A stretch of DNA of 6,589 bases from CAZKTF01 sp964555565 (GTDB lineage: Bacteria; Planctomycetota; JAJSAM01; JAKLKS01), in the NCBI GenBank assembly GCA_964555565.1, contig CAZKTF010000208.1, positions 1-6,589 of the forward strand, in the 5' to 3' direction. Below are positions 1 to 5,571 of this stretch, in pieces; positions within the stretch are counted from its first letter, which is position 1; each line of letters opens with the position of its first letter. The notes below the pieces were generated by a model, which was not told the DNA's origin, did not search any database, and saw only the letters and a program-made list of their open reading frames with translations. The position numbers and the translations under genes are program-made.

Positions 1-1386
1 CCGGGGCCCGGGGGCGGGCCGCCCGGCGCCTCCGCCCGCCCGCCCGTCGCGCCGCCGCCGTCCGCGGGGGAGGAGAAGCGCCCGGAGGGCGGCATCGACG
101 GGGCGTTCCTCCTCGCGGCCGTGGTCGCGGGACTCCTCACGATCGCGACCCCCTGCGTCTTCCCGATGATCCCGCTCACGGTCTCGCTCCTGACGAAGAG
201 GGCCCAGGCGCAGCCCGGGAGGATCCTCCCCAACGCGGTGGCCTACGGGGCCGGGATGTTCCTGAGCATCGCCGGGATCGGGCTCGCGATGTCCCTCCTC
301 TTCGGCGTGGCGCCCACGGACCTCGCCCTCTCGCCGGCCTTCAACGTCGCCATCTTCCTGTTCCTGGGCGCGCTCGCGCTCTCCCTCTTCGGGGCCTTCG
401 ACCTGCAGCTGCCGGCCTTCCTCACGAACTGGTCCCAGGCGAGGGCCGGGGCGGGCGGCGGGACGGGGCTCTTCTTCATGGGGATGACGCTCGCCTTCAC
501 CTCCTTCGCGTGCGCGGCCCCCTTCGCGGGGGTCCTCGTCGTCGAGGCGCGGGAGAGCGTGGGCAAGGGCCTCGTGGGGATGGGGGTCTACGCGGCGACC
601 TTCACGGCGCCCTTCTTCGTCACGGCCCTGTTCCCGGGGCTCCTCACGAGGCTCCCGAGGTCCGGCGGCTGGCTCAACGCCGTCAAGGTCGTCATGGGCT
701 TCTTCGAGGTCGCCGCCGCGTTCAAGTTCCTGCGCGGGGCCGACATGGCGTGGGGATGGGAGGTCTTCTCCTTCGAGCTCGTCCTGGCGATCTGGATCGC
801 CTGCGCCCTGGGCGCCTTCCTCTACCTGCTGGGGTTCGTGGTCCTCCCCCACGAAACCAGGCTCGAGACCCTCGGGGTCGCCCGCCTCCTCTGGGCCCTG
901 CTGTTCCTCTCCACGGCCCTGTTCATGGTCCCGGGCCTGTTCGGGAGGAACCTCCCTCCCTACCTCGAGTCCTTCATCATCCGGGAATCGACGGACGAGG
1001 ACTGGATCCGGAACGACCTCCCGAAGGCCCTGGAGGAGGCGCGCGAGTACGGGAAACCGGTCCTCGTGGACTTCACGGGCTTCTTCTGAAGCAACTGCAA
1101 CCTCGTGGAACGAGGTGTGTTCCCCAGGCCGGAGATACAGCAGAGGCTCCTGGAGTTCGTCAAGGTCCGGCTCTGGACCAACGACCGCGATCCCGCGGCG
1201 CGGAGCGCGGAGTGGCGGACGCTGCTCGAGAAGCGCTTCGGGACCTCCTCGATCCCGCTCTACGTCATCCTCTCCCCGGACGACAGGACCCTCGGGACGC
1301 TGGACTTCCCCGGGGGTTCCCTCGACGCCTTCGCGCGGAAGATGGCGGCCTGGATGGACGCGGCCCTGGCGAAGATGGGCCGGTAG
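1..1386 (+). CDS. dsbD: DsbD-family thiol:disulfide interchange protein, selenoprotein with UGA-encoded UxxC site (5' partial)
   Basis: Moves electrons from cytoplasmic thioredoxin across the inner membrane to periplasmic thiol partners. The frame is open from base 1, so the start and any N-terminal periplasmic domain lie upstream; 461 residues are visible. Residues 1-34 are a Pro/Gly/Ala-rich linker. About eight hydrophobic helices span roughly 37-315 and contain the two membrane cysteines of the family, C52 in TPCVFPMIPLT and C171 in FTSFACAAPF. A thioredoxin domain follows (about 330-461), with KPVLVDFTGFF before the active site and the cis-Pro loop SSIPLYV (P419) after it. In-frame TGA at 1087 occupies the first active-site Cys position, giving U363-S-N-C366. 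Coding continues intact to TAG at 1384, and a SECIS-like hairpin follows the TGA. A conventional caller would stop at 1089 and call a second short gene. The alternative is a nonsense mutation or base error, which is less likely given its exact position and the hairpin. Confidence 0.85.
1087..1089 (+). other. In-frame UGA, probable selenocysteine codon
   Basis: The TGA lies in the dsbD frame at codon 363 of the visible part. The residues around it read VDFTGFF-U-SNC-NLVE, where family members with this motif style have Cys-x-x-Cys. It is the only stop between base 1 and the TAG at 1384. Sec replacing the attacking Cys of a thioredoxin-fold CxxC is a known type of selenoprotein. Recoding is inferred; no selA, selB, selC or selD gene is visible in this window to confirm it. 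Confidence 0.8.
1097..1120 (+). promoter_or_regulatory. Candidate bacterial SECIS hairpin
   Basis: CCTCG (1101-1105) pairs perfectly with CGAGG (1111-1115) around the five-base loop TGGAA (1106-1110). A1100-T1116 extends the stem. After a single bulged G (1117), A1099-T1118, C1098-G1119 and a G1097-T1120 wobble extend it further, giving about nine pairs. The first loop G (1107) is 17 nt past the UGA. Bacterial SECIS elements lie inside the coding region just downstream of UGA, have a short apical loop with a G in its first two bases, and bind SelB; this hairpin fits that description. The 3' arm uses CGA for Arg, the only CGA among roughly 27 Arg codons I read in this gene, so codon choice appears to serve pairing. 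Identification is by eye, without a folding calculation. Confidence 0.7.
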
Positions 1387-1394
1387 CCGCGGAC

Positions 1395-1415
1395 CACGGG
1401 CCCTTCGGGCTCGTG
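1395..1415 (+). terminator. Hairpin after the dsbD stop, possible terminator
   Basis: Nine nucleotides after the TAG, 1395-1403 pairs with 1407-1415 over nine positions (one G-T wobble at 1399/1411) around the triloop TTC. A UUCG-style register is also possible for the top of the stem. Placement directly behind the gene suits a terminator or a 3'-end stabilising hairpin. No T tract follows, so classical intrinsic termination is uncertain. Confidence 0.45.
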
Positions 1416-1535
1416 CGCGCCGGGAGACTGCAGCAATCCTCCGGTGCGGGGAAGATCCTGCATCGTTCCTCCCGAGGCCGCTCATGCCGTGAGTCGGACG
1501 CTCCCGGGGAGAGCCTCCGGCTGCCCGGATTCCCC

Positions 1536-1568
1536 TTGACCCGCAGGGGGGGGGGGGGGCTTTACCCT
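1536..1568 (+). promoter_or_regulatory. Possible sigma-70-type promoter with a G-run spacer
   Basis: TTGACC (1536-1541) resembles a -35 box and TACCCT (1563-1568) a -10 box. The 21-base spacer is longer than the usual 16-18 but includes a 14-base G run, whose length is easily misread by sequencing. A second -10-like TACTCT (1672-1677) sits in the related sequence after the gap, also directly behind a G run. Both would drive the three-gene unit starting at 1789. Support is weak. Confidence 0.3.
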
Positions 1569-1578
1569 GCCCGGGTTC
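1559..1578 (+). repeat. Imperfect repeat, left copy at gap edge
   Basis: The 20 bases from 1559 (G, then CTTTACCCTGCCCGGGTTC) closely match 1668-1688 (G, then CTCTACTCTGCTCGGAGTTC), with three substitutions and one extra base. Both copies directly follow long G runs. In addition, the 10-mer GCCCGGGTTC at the gap edge (1569-1578) recurs exactly at 1630-1639. These may be two versions of one locus placed on both sides of the gap rather than a genuine duplication. Confidence 0.5.
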
Positions 1579-1588
1579 NNNNNNNNNN
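1579..1588. other. Assembly gap (10 Ns)
   Basis: Ten consecutive Ns, a typical arbitrary scaffold spacer, so the real distance is unknown. The gap is bordered by G runs and by sequence shared between the two sides, so the join may be mis-sized or the sides may actually overlap. Confidence 0.95.
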
Positions 1589-1667
1589 TGATGCCGGGGG
1601 GCGCGCGCCCCCGGGGGGGGCCCCCGGCGGCCCGGGTTCCCGCGGCCCCGGGGGGGGGGGGGGGGGG

Positions 1668-1688
1668 GCTCTACTCTGCTCGGAGTTC
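1668..1688 (+). repeat. Imperfect repeat, right copy
   Basis: Counterpart of the copy at 1559-1578, also directly downstream of a G run (19 bases here). It includes TACTCT at 1672-1677, which could serve as a -10 element about 110 bases before the next start codon. Confidence 0.5.
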
Positions 1689-1775
1689 GGGGCCGGCGTC
1701 CTGGTCGGGAAGGGCGCATGGGCCGTTCACAATCCCGGGGTCGGAGGGAACGGGAGCGGCTCGGATGCCGCTCGC

Positions 1776-1784
1776 GGGGAGGAG
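1776..1784 (+). promoter_or_regulatory. Ribosome binding site for the 126-residue gene
   Basis: GGGGAGGAG lies 4 bases before ATG 1789. It is the only clear Shine-Dalgarno sequence in the three-gene unit. The two downstream genes have none and start within the end of the preceding gene, so this site probably sets ribosome loading for the whole unit. Confidence 0.7.
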
Positions 1785-1788
1785 TATC

Positions 1789-2169
1789 ATGGTGGTCGTG
1801 TTCGCGAACAACCAGACGATGGTCGCGATCGGGGCGCAGCCGAAGGTCATCTTCTCGGACCCCGTGCCGCTGGGAGAGAACGACCGCGCGTCGGCGCAGT
1901 TCACCGTCCACGTGCTCGACAAGACCGGCGGGACGACCCTCACGCAGAGCTGGATCGCGCAGCTCTCCAACGACGGGGGGCAGGTGTTCCTCGACGTGAC
2001 AACGGGGCTCGAGGACTCCACGGTGGCCACCGGGACCCGCCCGCTCGTGGTCTCCCCCGCCAATGGCGTTCTCATGCGGATCAAGTTCACCCTCCAGAAC
2101 ACCGGGGCCGCCTCGACGGACGTCGCCACCTCCTGCTTCGACCTCCACGTCAACGTGGACCATGCGTAG
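1789..2169 (+). CDS. Small beta-rich hypothetical protein, first gene of a three-gene cassette
   Basis: 126 residues, family not recognised. ATG at 1789 is chosen because a strong purine-rich ribosome site (1776-1784, GGGGAGGAG) precedes it by 4 bases; the in-frame ATG at 1765 lacks such a site. There is no signal peptide or membrane segment. The sequence alternates hydrophobic and polar residues in strand-like stretches (ASAQFTVHVLD, SWIAQLSNDGGQVFLDVTTG, GVLMRIKFTLQNTG) separated by Gly/Asn/Asp/Thr turns, so a small all-beta sandwich is likely. It has one Cys (about residue 116) and no evident catalytic motif. It overlaps the next gene by 8 bases, which implies joint expression. A structural or binding subunit is possible, but no function is assigned. 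Confidence 0.75.
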   Translation: MVVVFANNQTMVAIGAQPKVIFSDPVPLGENDRASAQFTVHVLDKTGGTTLTQSWIAQLSNDGGQVFLDVTTGLEDSTVATGTRPLVVSPANGVLMRIKFTLQNTGAASTDVATSCFDLHVNVDHA

Positions 2170-3154
2170 GGAACCGGTGGGCGGCGGCGGCAGGAGTCCC
2201 TCGCGACCCCGCTTCGCCCGGCAGCTCCAGGCGTCCGCGTTCCCGCGGGGAGGTGTGGCCCCGACGGACGAGGCCGACGTCGAGGTTCTCGCGGGACTCC
2301 GCCCTCCAATCCAGCTCCTCCTGGACGGCAACTACGTCGGGGCACCCGTCGTGACGTCGGGCCTCTCCGCGTCCGATGCGCGCCTCCGGTCGGCCGCCGC
2401 CGCGCCGTTCGCAGGGGCCGACGACACCGAATCGGCCGCGCTCGAAATCGCTCGCGCCGATCTCGAGGCCCGGGTCGAATCGATCCGCGTCCGCAAGCGG
2501 GTCACCTACGAGGAGGCCCGCGCCCTCTGGACCGACCTCGACTGGCACCTCCGGGACACCGTCGCATCCGCCGTCCGGGAGGGCCGCGTGCGCGAAGCCC
2601 TGGTCGGGCCACCCGACGAGTGGGGACTCGAGCCCTTCGACGTCAGTTTCCCGCGCCTCCTCACCGCGGAGATCGTGCAGGGAGTGCCTCCGTCCCGACT
2701 GGCCGTCATGGCGCTGGCCCGTTCGGGAAAGTGGGTACCCCACTTCGCGCTCCTGGGCGCCGGCGGGGCCGGCGGGGTGCCGAACCCGGCGGAGAGCGAC
2801 ATTTGGAGCCTCCGTACGATTCTGAGAAAACTCCTCGCGGCGCTCGGCGTGACCGAACTGCTTCCCTATCTGCAGCAGGCCTATGAGCTCTTGACCGGAC
2901 AGGGGCTGCTGAGCGAACTGTGGTCCGCCGTCAAGGACTGGTGGAACAACAGCGGCGAGGCCGCAAGGGCCGCCAAGAAGAGGATCGAGAAGGCGTGCGA
3001 GAAGATCATCAAGGCGTTGAAGAAGGCCTTCTCGGACTCGAAGCTCGTCCAAGCCATCGCGAAGCTCGCCGCGAAGATCGGCGTCCCCGGCTGGCTGGTG
3101 GGGGTGGGACTCGCCCTCCTGCTCGATATCGCGTGGAACGTCGTCTTTGGATGA
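2162..3154 (+). CDS. Hypothetical protein with cationic amphipathic C-terminus and terminal hydrophobic segment
   Basis: 330 residues, family not recognised. ATG 2162 overlaps the previous stop by 8 bases (ATGCGTAG). It has no obvious Shine-Dalgarno, so coupled translation is likely; a start further in (e.g. GTG near residue 32) cannot be excluded. The first 30 residues are Arg/Gly/Pro-rich. Residues about 85-150 look helical and highly charged (IARADLEARVESIRVRKR). Residues 160-210 hold a Gly-rich turn (LLGAGGAGGVPNP). From 214 on the protein becomes a run of amphipathic helices. Residues 265-305 are strongly cationic (KKRIEKACEKIIKALKKAF and following), and 306-329 form one hydrophobic segment (GVPGWLVGVGLALLLDIAW). 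There is no N-terminal signal peptide. The C-terminal third has the composition of membrane-active peptides, so a membrane-disrupting or membrane-anchored role is inferred only. It is followed by a two-helix membrane protein overlapping by 4 bases. Confidence 0.75.
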   Translation: MRREPVGGGGRSPSRPRFARQLQASAFPRGGVAPTDEADVEVLAGLRPPIQLLLDGNYVGAPVVTSGLSASDARLRSAAAAPFAGADDTESAALEIARADLEARVESIRVRKRVTYEEARALWTDLDWHLRDTVASAVREGRVREALVGPPDEWGLEPFDVSFPRLLTAEIVQGVPPSRLAVMALARSGKWVPHFALLGAGGAGGVPNPAESDIWSLRTILRKLLAALGVTELLPYLQQAYELLTGQGLLSELWSAVKDWWNNSGEAARAAKKRIEKACEKIIKALKKAFSDSKLVQAIAKLAAKIGVPGWLVGVGLALLLDIAWNVVFG

Positions 3155-3468
3155 TGGACCCGGGACGGCGACGGCACCTGAGCATCCTGTGGTGGGAGTG
3201 CTTCGTTGCATTGGCCTTGATCGTGGCGGGCTTGGGATGGTTCGTGCTCCGAGTGGCGGACCGGTGGGGGTGCTTCCTCGGAGGTCTGGGCTATCTCGCC
3301 ATCTTCTTGGCAGCGTTCGTTTGCTACCATGGAATGAGGCAAGTCGAGAGGCAGCTCGAATCCGCGGAGGTGGCGCCCCCGGACGTGCCGCCGGCTGGAG
3401 AGGCAGGAGGCCGGTCCCCCCCGGGCGGCCCGGACGGGCCGTCCGCGCGCGGAAGGCCGCCGGCCTGA
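3151..3468 (+). CDS. Small two-helix membrane protein, third gene of the cassette
   Basis: 105 residues, family not recognised. ATG 3151 overlaps the preceding TGA in the ATGA arrangement, typical of translational coupling; the adjacent ATG at 3154 is an alternative start one residue shorter. The short basic N-terminus (PGRRRHL) precedes membrane segment 1 (about 12-34, aromatic-rich). A short loop (RVADRWG) leads to segment 2 (about 41-59), and a charged Gly/Pro-rich tail of about 45 residues follows. By the positive-inside rule both ends should be cytoplasmic. No enzyme motif is visible. Its size, topology and coupling to the gene for a putatively membrane-active protein would suit a partner, anchor or immunity role, which is inference. 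It ends 6 bases before the stop of the convergent gene. Confidence 0.7.
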   Translation: MMDPGRRRHLSILWWECFVALALIVAGLGWFVLRVADRWGCFLGGLGYLAIFLAAFVCYHGMRQVERQLESAEVAPPDVPPAGEAGGRSPPGGPDGPSARGRPPA

Positions 3469-3474
3469 GGAAGG

Positions 3475-5427
3475 CTACGGCGCGGCGCGCGTCTGCGAGT
3501 TCAGGAACGCGGCGGCGTTCTTCTCCCCGGGCGCGAGCGCCGCGTTGTTCTCGTCGGCGATGAGGTTGATCCGGTGGTTGAACTGGGTCGCGTCGCCCGT
3601 CTTCGAGTCCTTGCACTTGATGCGGAACCGGAACACGCCTCCGTAGATCTGCCGGTTCGAGAAGGGCACGAAGAGAGGCGGGACCCCCGTGATGGTCCCG
3701 TCCGTGGTCAGGTCGGTCCCGGCCGGGATGAAGCCCCCCTGGCCGGTGAACTCCAGGTCGGCGGCGTCCAGGTCCGGCCGGCCGCCCGCGACCCGGAAGG
3801 CGACCGTGTTGGAGCGCGCGGTGACCACCTCCGGCAGGAGGTAGCCCTCGGTCTCCCGGAGCGGGAGGTAGGACGCGCGCAGCTTGATGGAGGTCCCGGG
3901 GAGGGCCGGGTCCCGGGCGGAGGCCGCGAGCGAGGCCCGCTCCGCCGTCGTGAACCCGAAGGACACGCTCGCGACGTAGATCCCCACGGAGGCGGGAGGC
4001 GCGGACAGCCCCGAGGTCCCGTCCGGGAGTCCCATGGCCCGCGCGACGAAGTGCGCGATGGTCCCGCCGAGCTCCTTGCCGACGGTCTGGAGGGCCTTCG
4101 TGATCTGCCGGTAGCGGGTGCCCTGCGCGGCGTCGGCCGGGAAGAAGAAGGGGTCGAAGTAGATCACGTCGCCCCCCGTGAGGGGGTTCGCCAGCAGCGG
4201 GGCCAGGGCCGCCTGCCAGGCGGCGGTGGCGTAGCCCGAGGCCGGGTCGAAGACGCGGGTCCGCACGCCCCGGCCCGTCCCCCCGTCGGCGCTCACGTCG
4301 TCGTAGGAGGCGTTCCCGGCGTCGAGCGGCCCGTCCCCCCAGGGGTAGGCGGGGTTGCTCGAGGGATCCCCGACGCCCGCCGCGCCGCCGATGCGCAGGC
4401 GGTCGTAGGCCTGCCCGGGGAGCCCGAGCGTCGTGGACGGCTGGTCCAGCACGAAGCAGACGGGGACCGCGTCCCCGGAGCCCTTCCCCATGAGCCCCGA
4501 GAGGCCGAAGGCCCGCCGCGCGAAGAACAGGGTGTAGGACTTCACGGCGTTCTCGGCGCTCCCCGCCACGGTGGAGGAGGAGGAGCCCAGGCCCATGAGG
4601 ACGAGGTCGGTCCGGAACTCGGTCTCGTCGAACTCCAGCCACCAGACCTCGGTGCCCTTGCGGACCCCCGAGGGGAGGCGCAGGGTGCCCGCGGACTGGA
4701 CCGCGAGCTTCCCGCGCCCGGCCCCGCCGCTCGGGTTCTCGACGACCACCCGCCAGGTCCCCGGGGCGGCCCCCGTGCACTCGAAATCGGCGGTCACCTG
4801 CGTCGGCCCGTCCACCGTGAAGGGGGAGCCGGGGATGGGGAGCCTCCCGGTCTTCTCCAGCCGCACGGTCGCCCCCGGGTCGAACCCCTCCCCGGTGACG
4901 ACCATGCCGGGGGCCGCCCGGTCGTTGAGGACCCGGTTCGGCGCGACGGAAGTCACCCGCGGGGCCTCCCCGAAGCCGGAGGGGGAGAGGTAGAGGTCGC
5001 GCTTGGAGGGGGTCGCCCCGGTCTCAGTCACCCGCAGTACGTACTTCCCGCCGTTCGAGCCGGTCTCGGTCACGACGAAGGTGAAGGTGTCCCCCGCGGC
5101 GACCGGGACCTTCCGCGCCTTCACGCCCACCCCGCCCGGCCCCGGCTTCGCGTAGGGGGCGAGGTCCACCGGCTGGTCGTTCCCGTCGAGGACGACGAGG
5201 GAGGGCAGGATCGCGCTCCCCTTCTCGGCCCTGAGATCGGCCGAGAAGGTCTCCCCGCCCGCGAGGTCCACGAACACGCGGTCCTCGTCGCCCGCCACGA
5301 GGATGTTCCCGTGGAGCCGGTCGCCGGTGAGGACCGTCGCCGAGGCGTTCAGCGCGGCCCGCGCGGCCCCGCCCGCGGCGAGCGCGGCGGCGACGACGAG
5401 GAACCGTCCTGCAGTTCGCGTGTGCAT
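3475..5427 (-). CDS. Secreted multidomain protein: PPC-like, IPT/TIG and degenerate peptidase-like region
   Basis: 650 residues, exported. ATG at 5427 is preceded by GGGAG with 5-base spacing and starts a clean signal peptide (hydrophobic core LVVAAALAAGGAARA, cleavage near residue 24-25). An open frame continues upstream antisense to trxB, but that part is not real. Residues about 32-135 look like a PPC-type beta domain (GDEDRVFVDLAGGETFSADL, then GGKYVLRVTE). Residues 156-246 are an IPT/TIG immunoglobulin-like domain (PRVTSVAPNRV, VVTGEGFDPGATVRL, GTWRVVVENPSGG). Residues about 250-500 include TIAHFVARAMGLPDG at 456-470, which mirrors the zinc-peptidase motif HExxHxxGxxD but has Phe for the catalytic Glu and Arg for the second His. 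It therefore probably lacks protease activity. Residues 500-650 are beta-rich, with two Cys-free ends. Likely periplasmic or extracellular; role unknown. Expressed alone from a divergent promoter. Confidence 0.85.
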   Translation of the reverse strand: MHTRTAGRFLVVAAALAAGGAARAALNASATVLTGDRLHGNILVAGDEDRVFVDLAGGETFSADLRAEKGSAILPSLVVLDGNDQPVDLAPYAKPGPGGVGVKARKVPVAAGDTFTFVVTETGSNGGKYVLRVTETGATPSKRDLYLSPSGFGEAPRVTSVAPNRVLNDRAAPGMVVTGEGFDPGATVRLEKTGRLPIPGSPFTVDGPTQVTADFECTGAAPGTWRVVVENPSGGAGRGKLAVQSAGTLRLPSGVRKGTEVWWLEFDETEFRTDLVLMGLGSSSSTVAGSAENAVKSYTLFFARRAFGLSGLMGKGSGDAVPVCFVLDQPSTTLGLPGQAYDRLRIGGAAGVGDPSSNPAYPWGDGPLDAGNASYDDVSADGGTGRGVRTRVFDPASGYATAAWQAALAPLLANPLTGGDVIYFDPFFFPADAAQGTRYRQITKALQTVGKELGGTIAHFVARAMGLPDGTSGLSAPPASVGIYVASVSFGFTTAERASLAASARDPALPGTSIKLRASYLPLRETEGYLLPEVVTARSNTVAFRVAGGRPDLDAADLEFTGQGGFIPAGTDLTTDGTITGVPPLFVPFSNRQIYGGVFRFRIKCKDSKTGDATQFNHRINLIADENNAALAPGEKNAAAFLNSQTRAAP

Positions 5428-5432
5428 GGCGT

Positions 5433-5437
5433 CTCCC
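5433..5437 (-). promoter_or_regulatory. Ribosome binding site for the secreted multidomain protein
   Basis: On the minus strand GGGAG lies 5 bases before ATG 5427. It decides the start against the much longer upstream open frame and agrees with the signal peptide beginning at this Met. Confidence 0.7.
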
Positions 5438-5452
5438 GTTCCGAGAACCCCG

Positions 5453-5461
5453 ATTCTACCA
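5453..5461 (-). promoter_or_regulatory. Extended -10 promoter for the secreted multidomain gene
   Basis: On the minus strand TGG-TAGAAT reads as an extended -10 element (TGn plus a one-mismatch TATAAT). Transcription would begin near 5446, leaving a leader of about 20 bases that contains the ribosome site. No good -35 is seen 16-18 bases upstream, which extended -10 promoters can tolerate. Confidence 0.5.
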
Positions 5462-5537
5462 TCCCTTCGCGGGTCCTCCCTCAGCACCCCGGGGCACGCC
5501 GCTCCCCTTCCCCCCGGCCTCTTCTTGGCCCCCCCGC

Positions 5538-5543
5538 TACAAT
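5538..5543 (+). promoter_or_regulatory. -10 element of the trxB promoter
   Basis: TACAAT is a one-mismatch -10 box in otherwise G/C-dominated sequence. Transcription would start near 5550, giving a leader of about 25 bases before trxB. The TTGGCC at 5525-5530 is only 7 bases away and too close to be its -35; no other clear -35 is visible. The element also contains an in-frame ATG (5542), which therefore cannot be the translation start if this promoter is used. Confidence 0.5.
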
Positions 5544-5546
5544 GGA

Positions 5547-5559
5547 CGGTCTTCGACCG
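5547..5559 (+). other. Small hairpin at the trxB 5' leader
   Basis: CGGTC pairs with GACCG over five bases around the triloop TTC, just upstream of the ribosome site and at or near the predicted transcript start. It may stabilise the mRNA 5' end or be chance in GC-rich DNA. Confidence 0.3.
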
Positions 5560-5566
5560 GCTCCCC

Positions 5567-5571
5567 AGGAG
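5567..5571 (+). promoter_or_regulatory. Ribosome binding site bearing on the trxB start
   Basis: AGGAG abuts ATG 5572 with no spacer, which is too close for normal initiation there. It lies 6 bases before the in-frame TTG at 5578, the usual distance. The sequence therefore favours TTG 5578 by spacing and ATG 5572 by codon identity; the two proteins differ by two residues. Confidence 0.5.

Larger units (their letters stand above)
1387..1788. other. Non-coding interval with G runs and assembly gap
   Basis: About 400 bases between dsbD and the 126-residue gene. It holds the hairpin at 1395-1415, unremarkable GC-rich sequence to about 1530, a promoter-like stretch around 1536-1568, a 14-base G run (1546-1559), ten Ns, extreme G/C low-complexity sequence (1589-1668) ending in a 19-base G run (1650-1668), and then a leader to the next start codon. 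I see no tRNA, rRNA or convincing coding frame. An open frame that begins at 1591 translates the low-complexity G/C tract into Pro/Gly/Ala/Arg and is not credible before 1789. Confidence 0.7.

Noticed and set aside
1..1089. dsbD gene ending at the TGA at 1087
   Set aside because: The frame continues as a complete thioredoxin domain with the second active-site Cys and the cis-Pro, and the TGA sits on the first Cys. Ending it here would leave a DsbD without its catalytic domain.
1105..1386. Separate 93-residue gene starting at GTG 1105
   Set aside because: It is the same frame as dsbD and is simply the second half of its thioredoxin domain. It lacks a ribosome site and its first codons lie in the SECIS-like hairpin.
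1589..1668. Self-complementary G/C tracts as a regulatory structure or quadruplex
   Set aside because: The G/C-only composition next to an assembly gap is more simply explained as low-quality contig-end sequence.
1591..1788. N-terminal extension of the 126-residue protein
   Set aside because: It translates G/C-only tract next to an assembly gap and has no ribosome site. The strong site at 1776-1784 fixes the start at 1789.
510..2354. Long 614-codon open frame on the plus strand
   Set aside because: It overlaps dsbD in another frame, runs through the N gap, and translates to Arg/Gly/Pro-rich low-complexity protein typical of a shadow frame in GC-rich DNA.
2150..4780. 876-codon minus-strand open frame
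   Set aside because: It is out of frame with the secreted protein and antisense to the cassette; its composition is Arg/Gly/Pro-rich with no motifs.
3574..5571. Upstream extension of trxB to 978 residues
   Set aside because: The added part is antisense to the secreted-protein gene and lies upstream of the trxB promoter. TrxB is normally about 310-320 residues.
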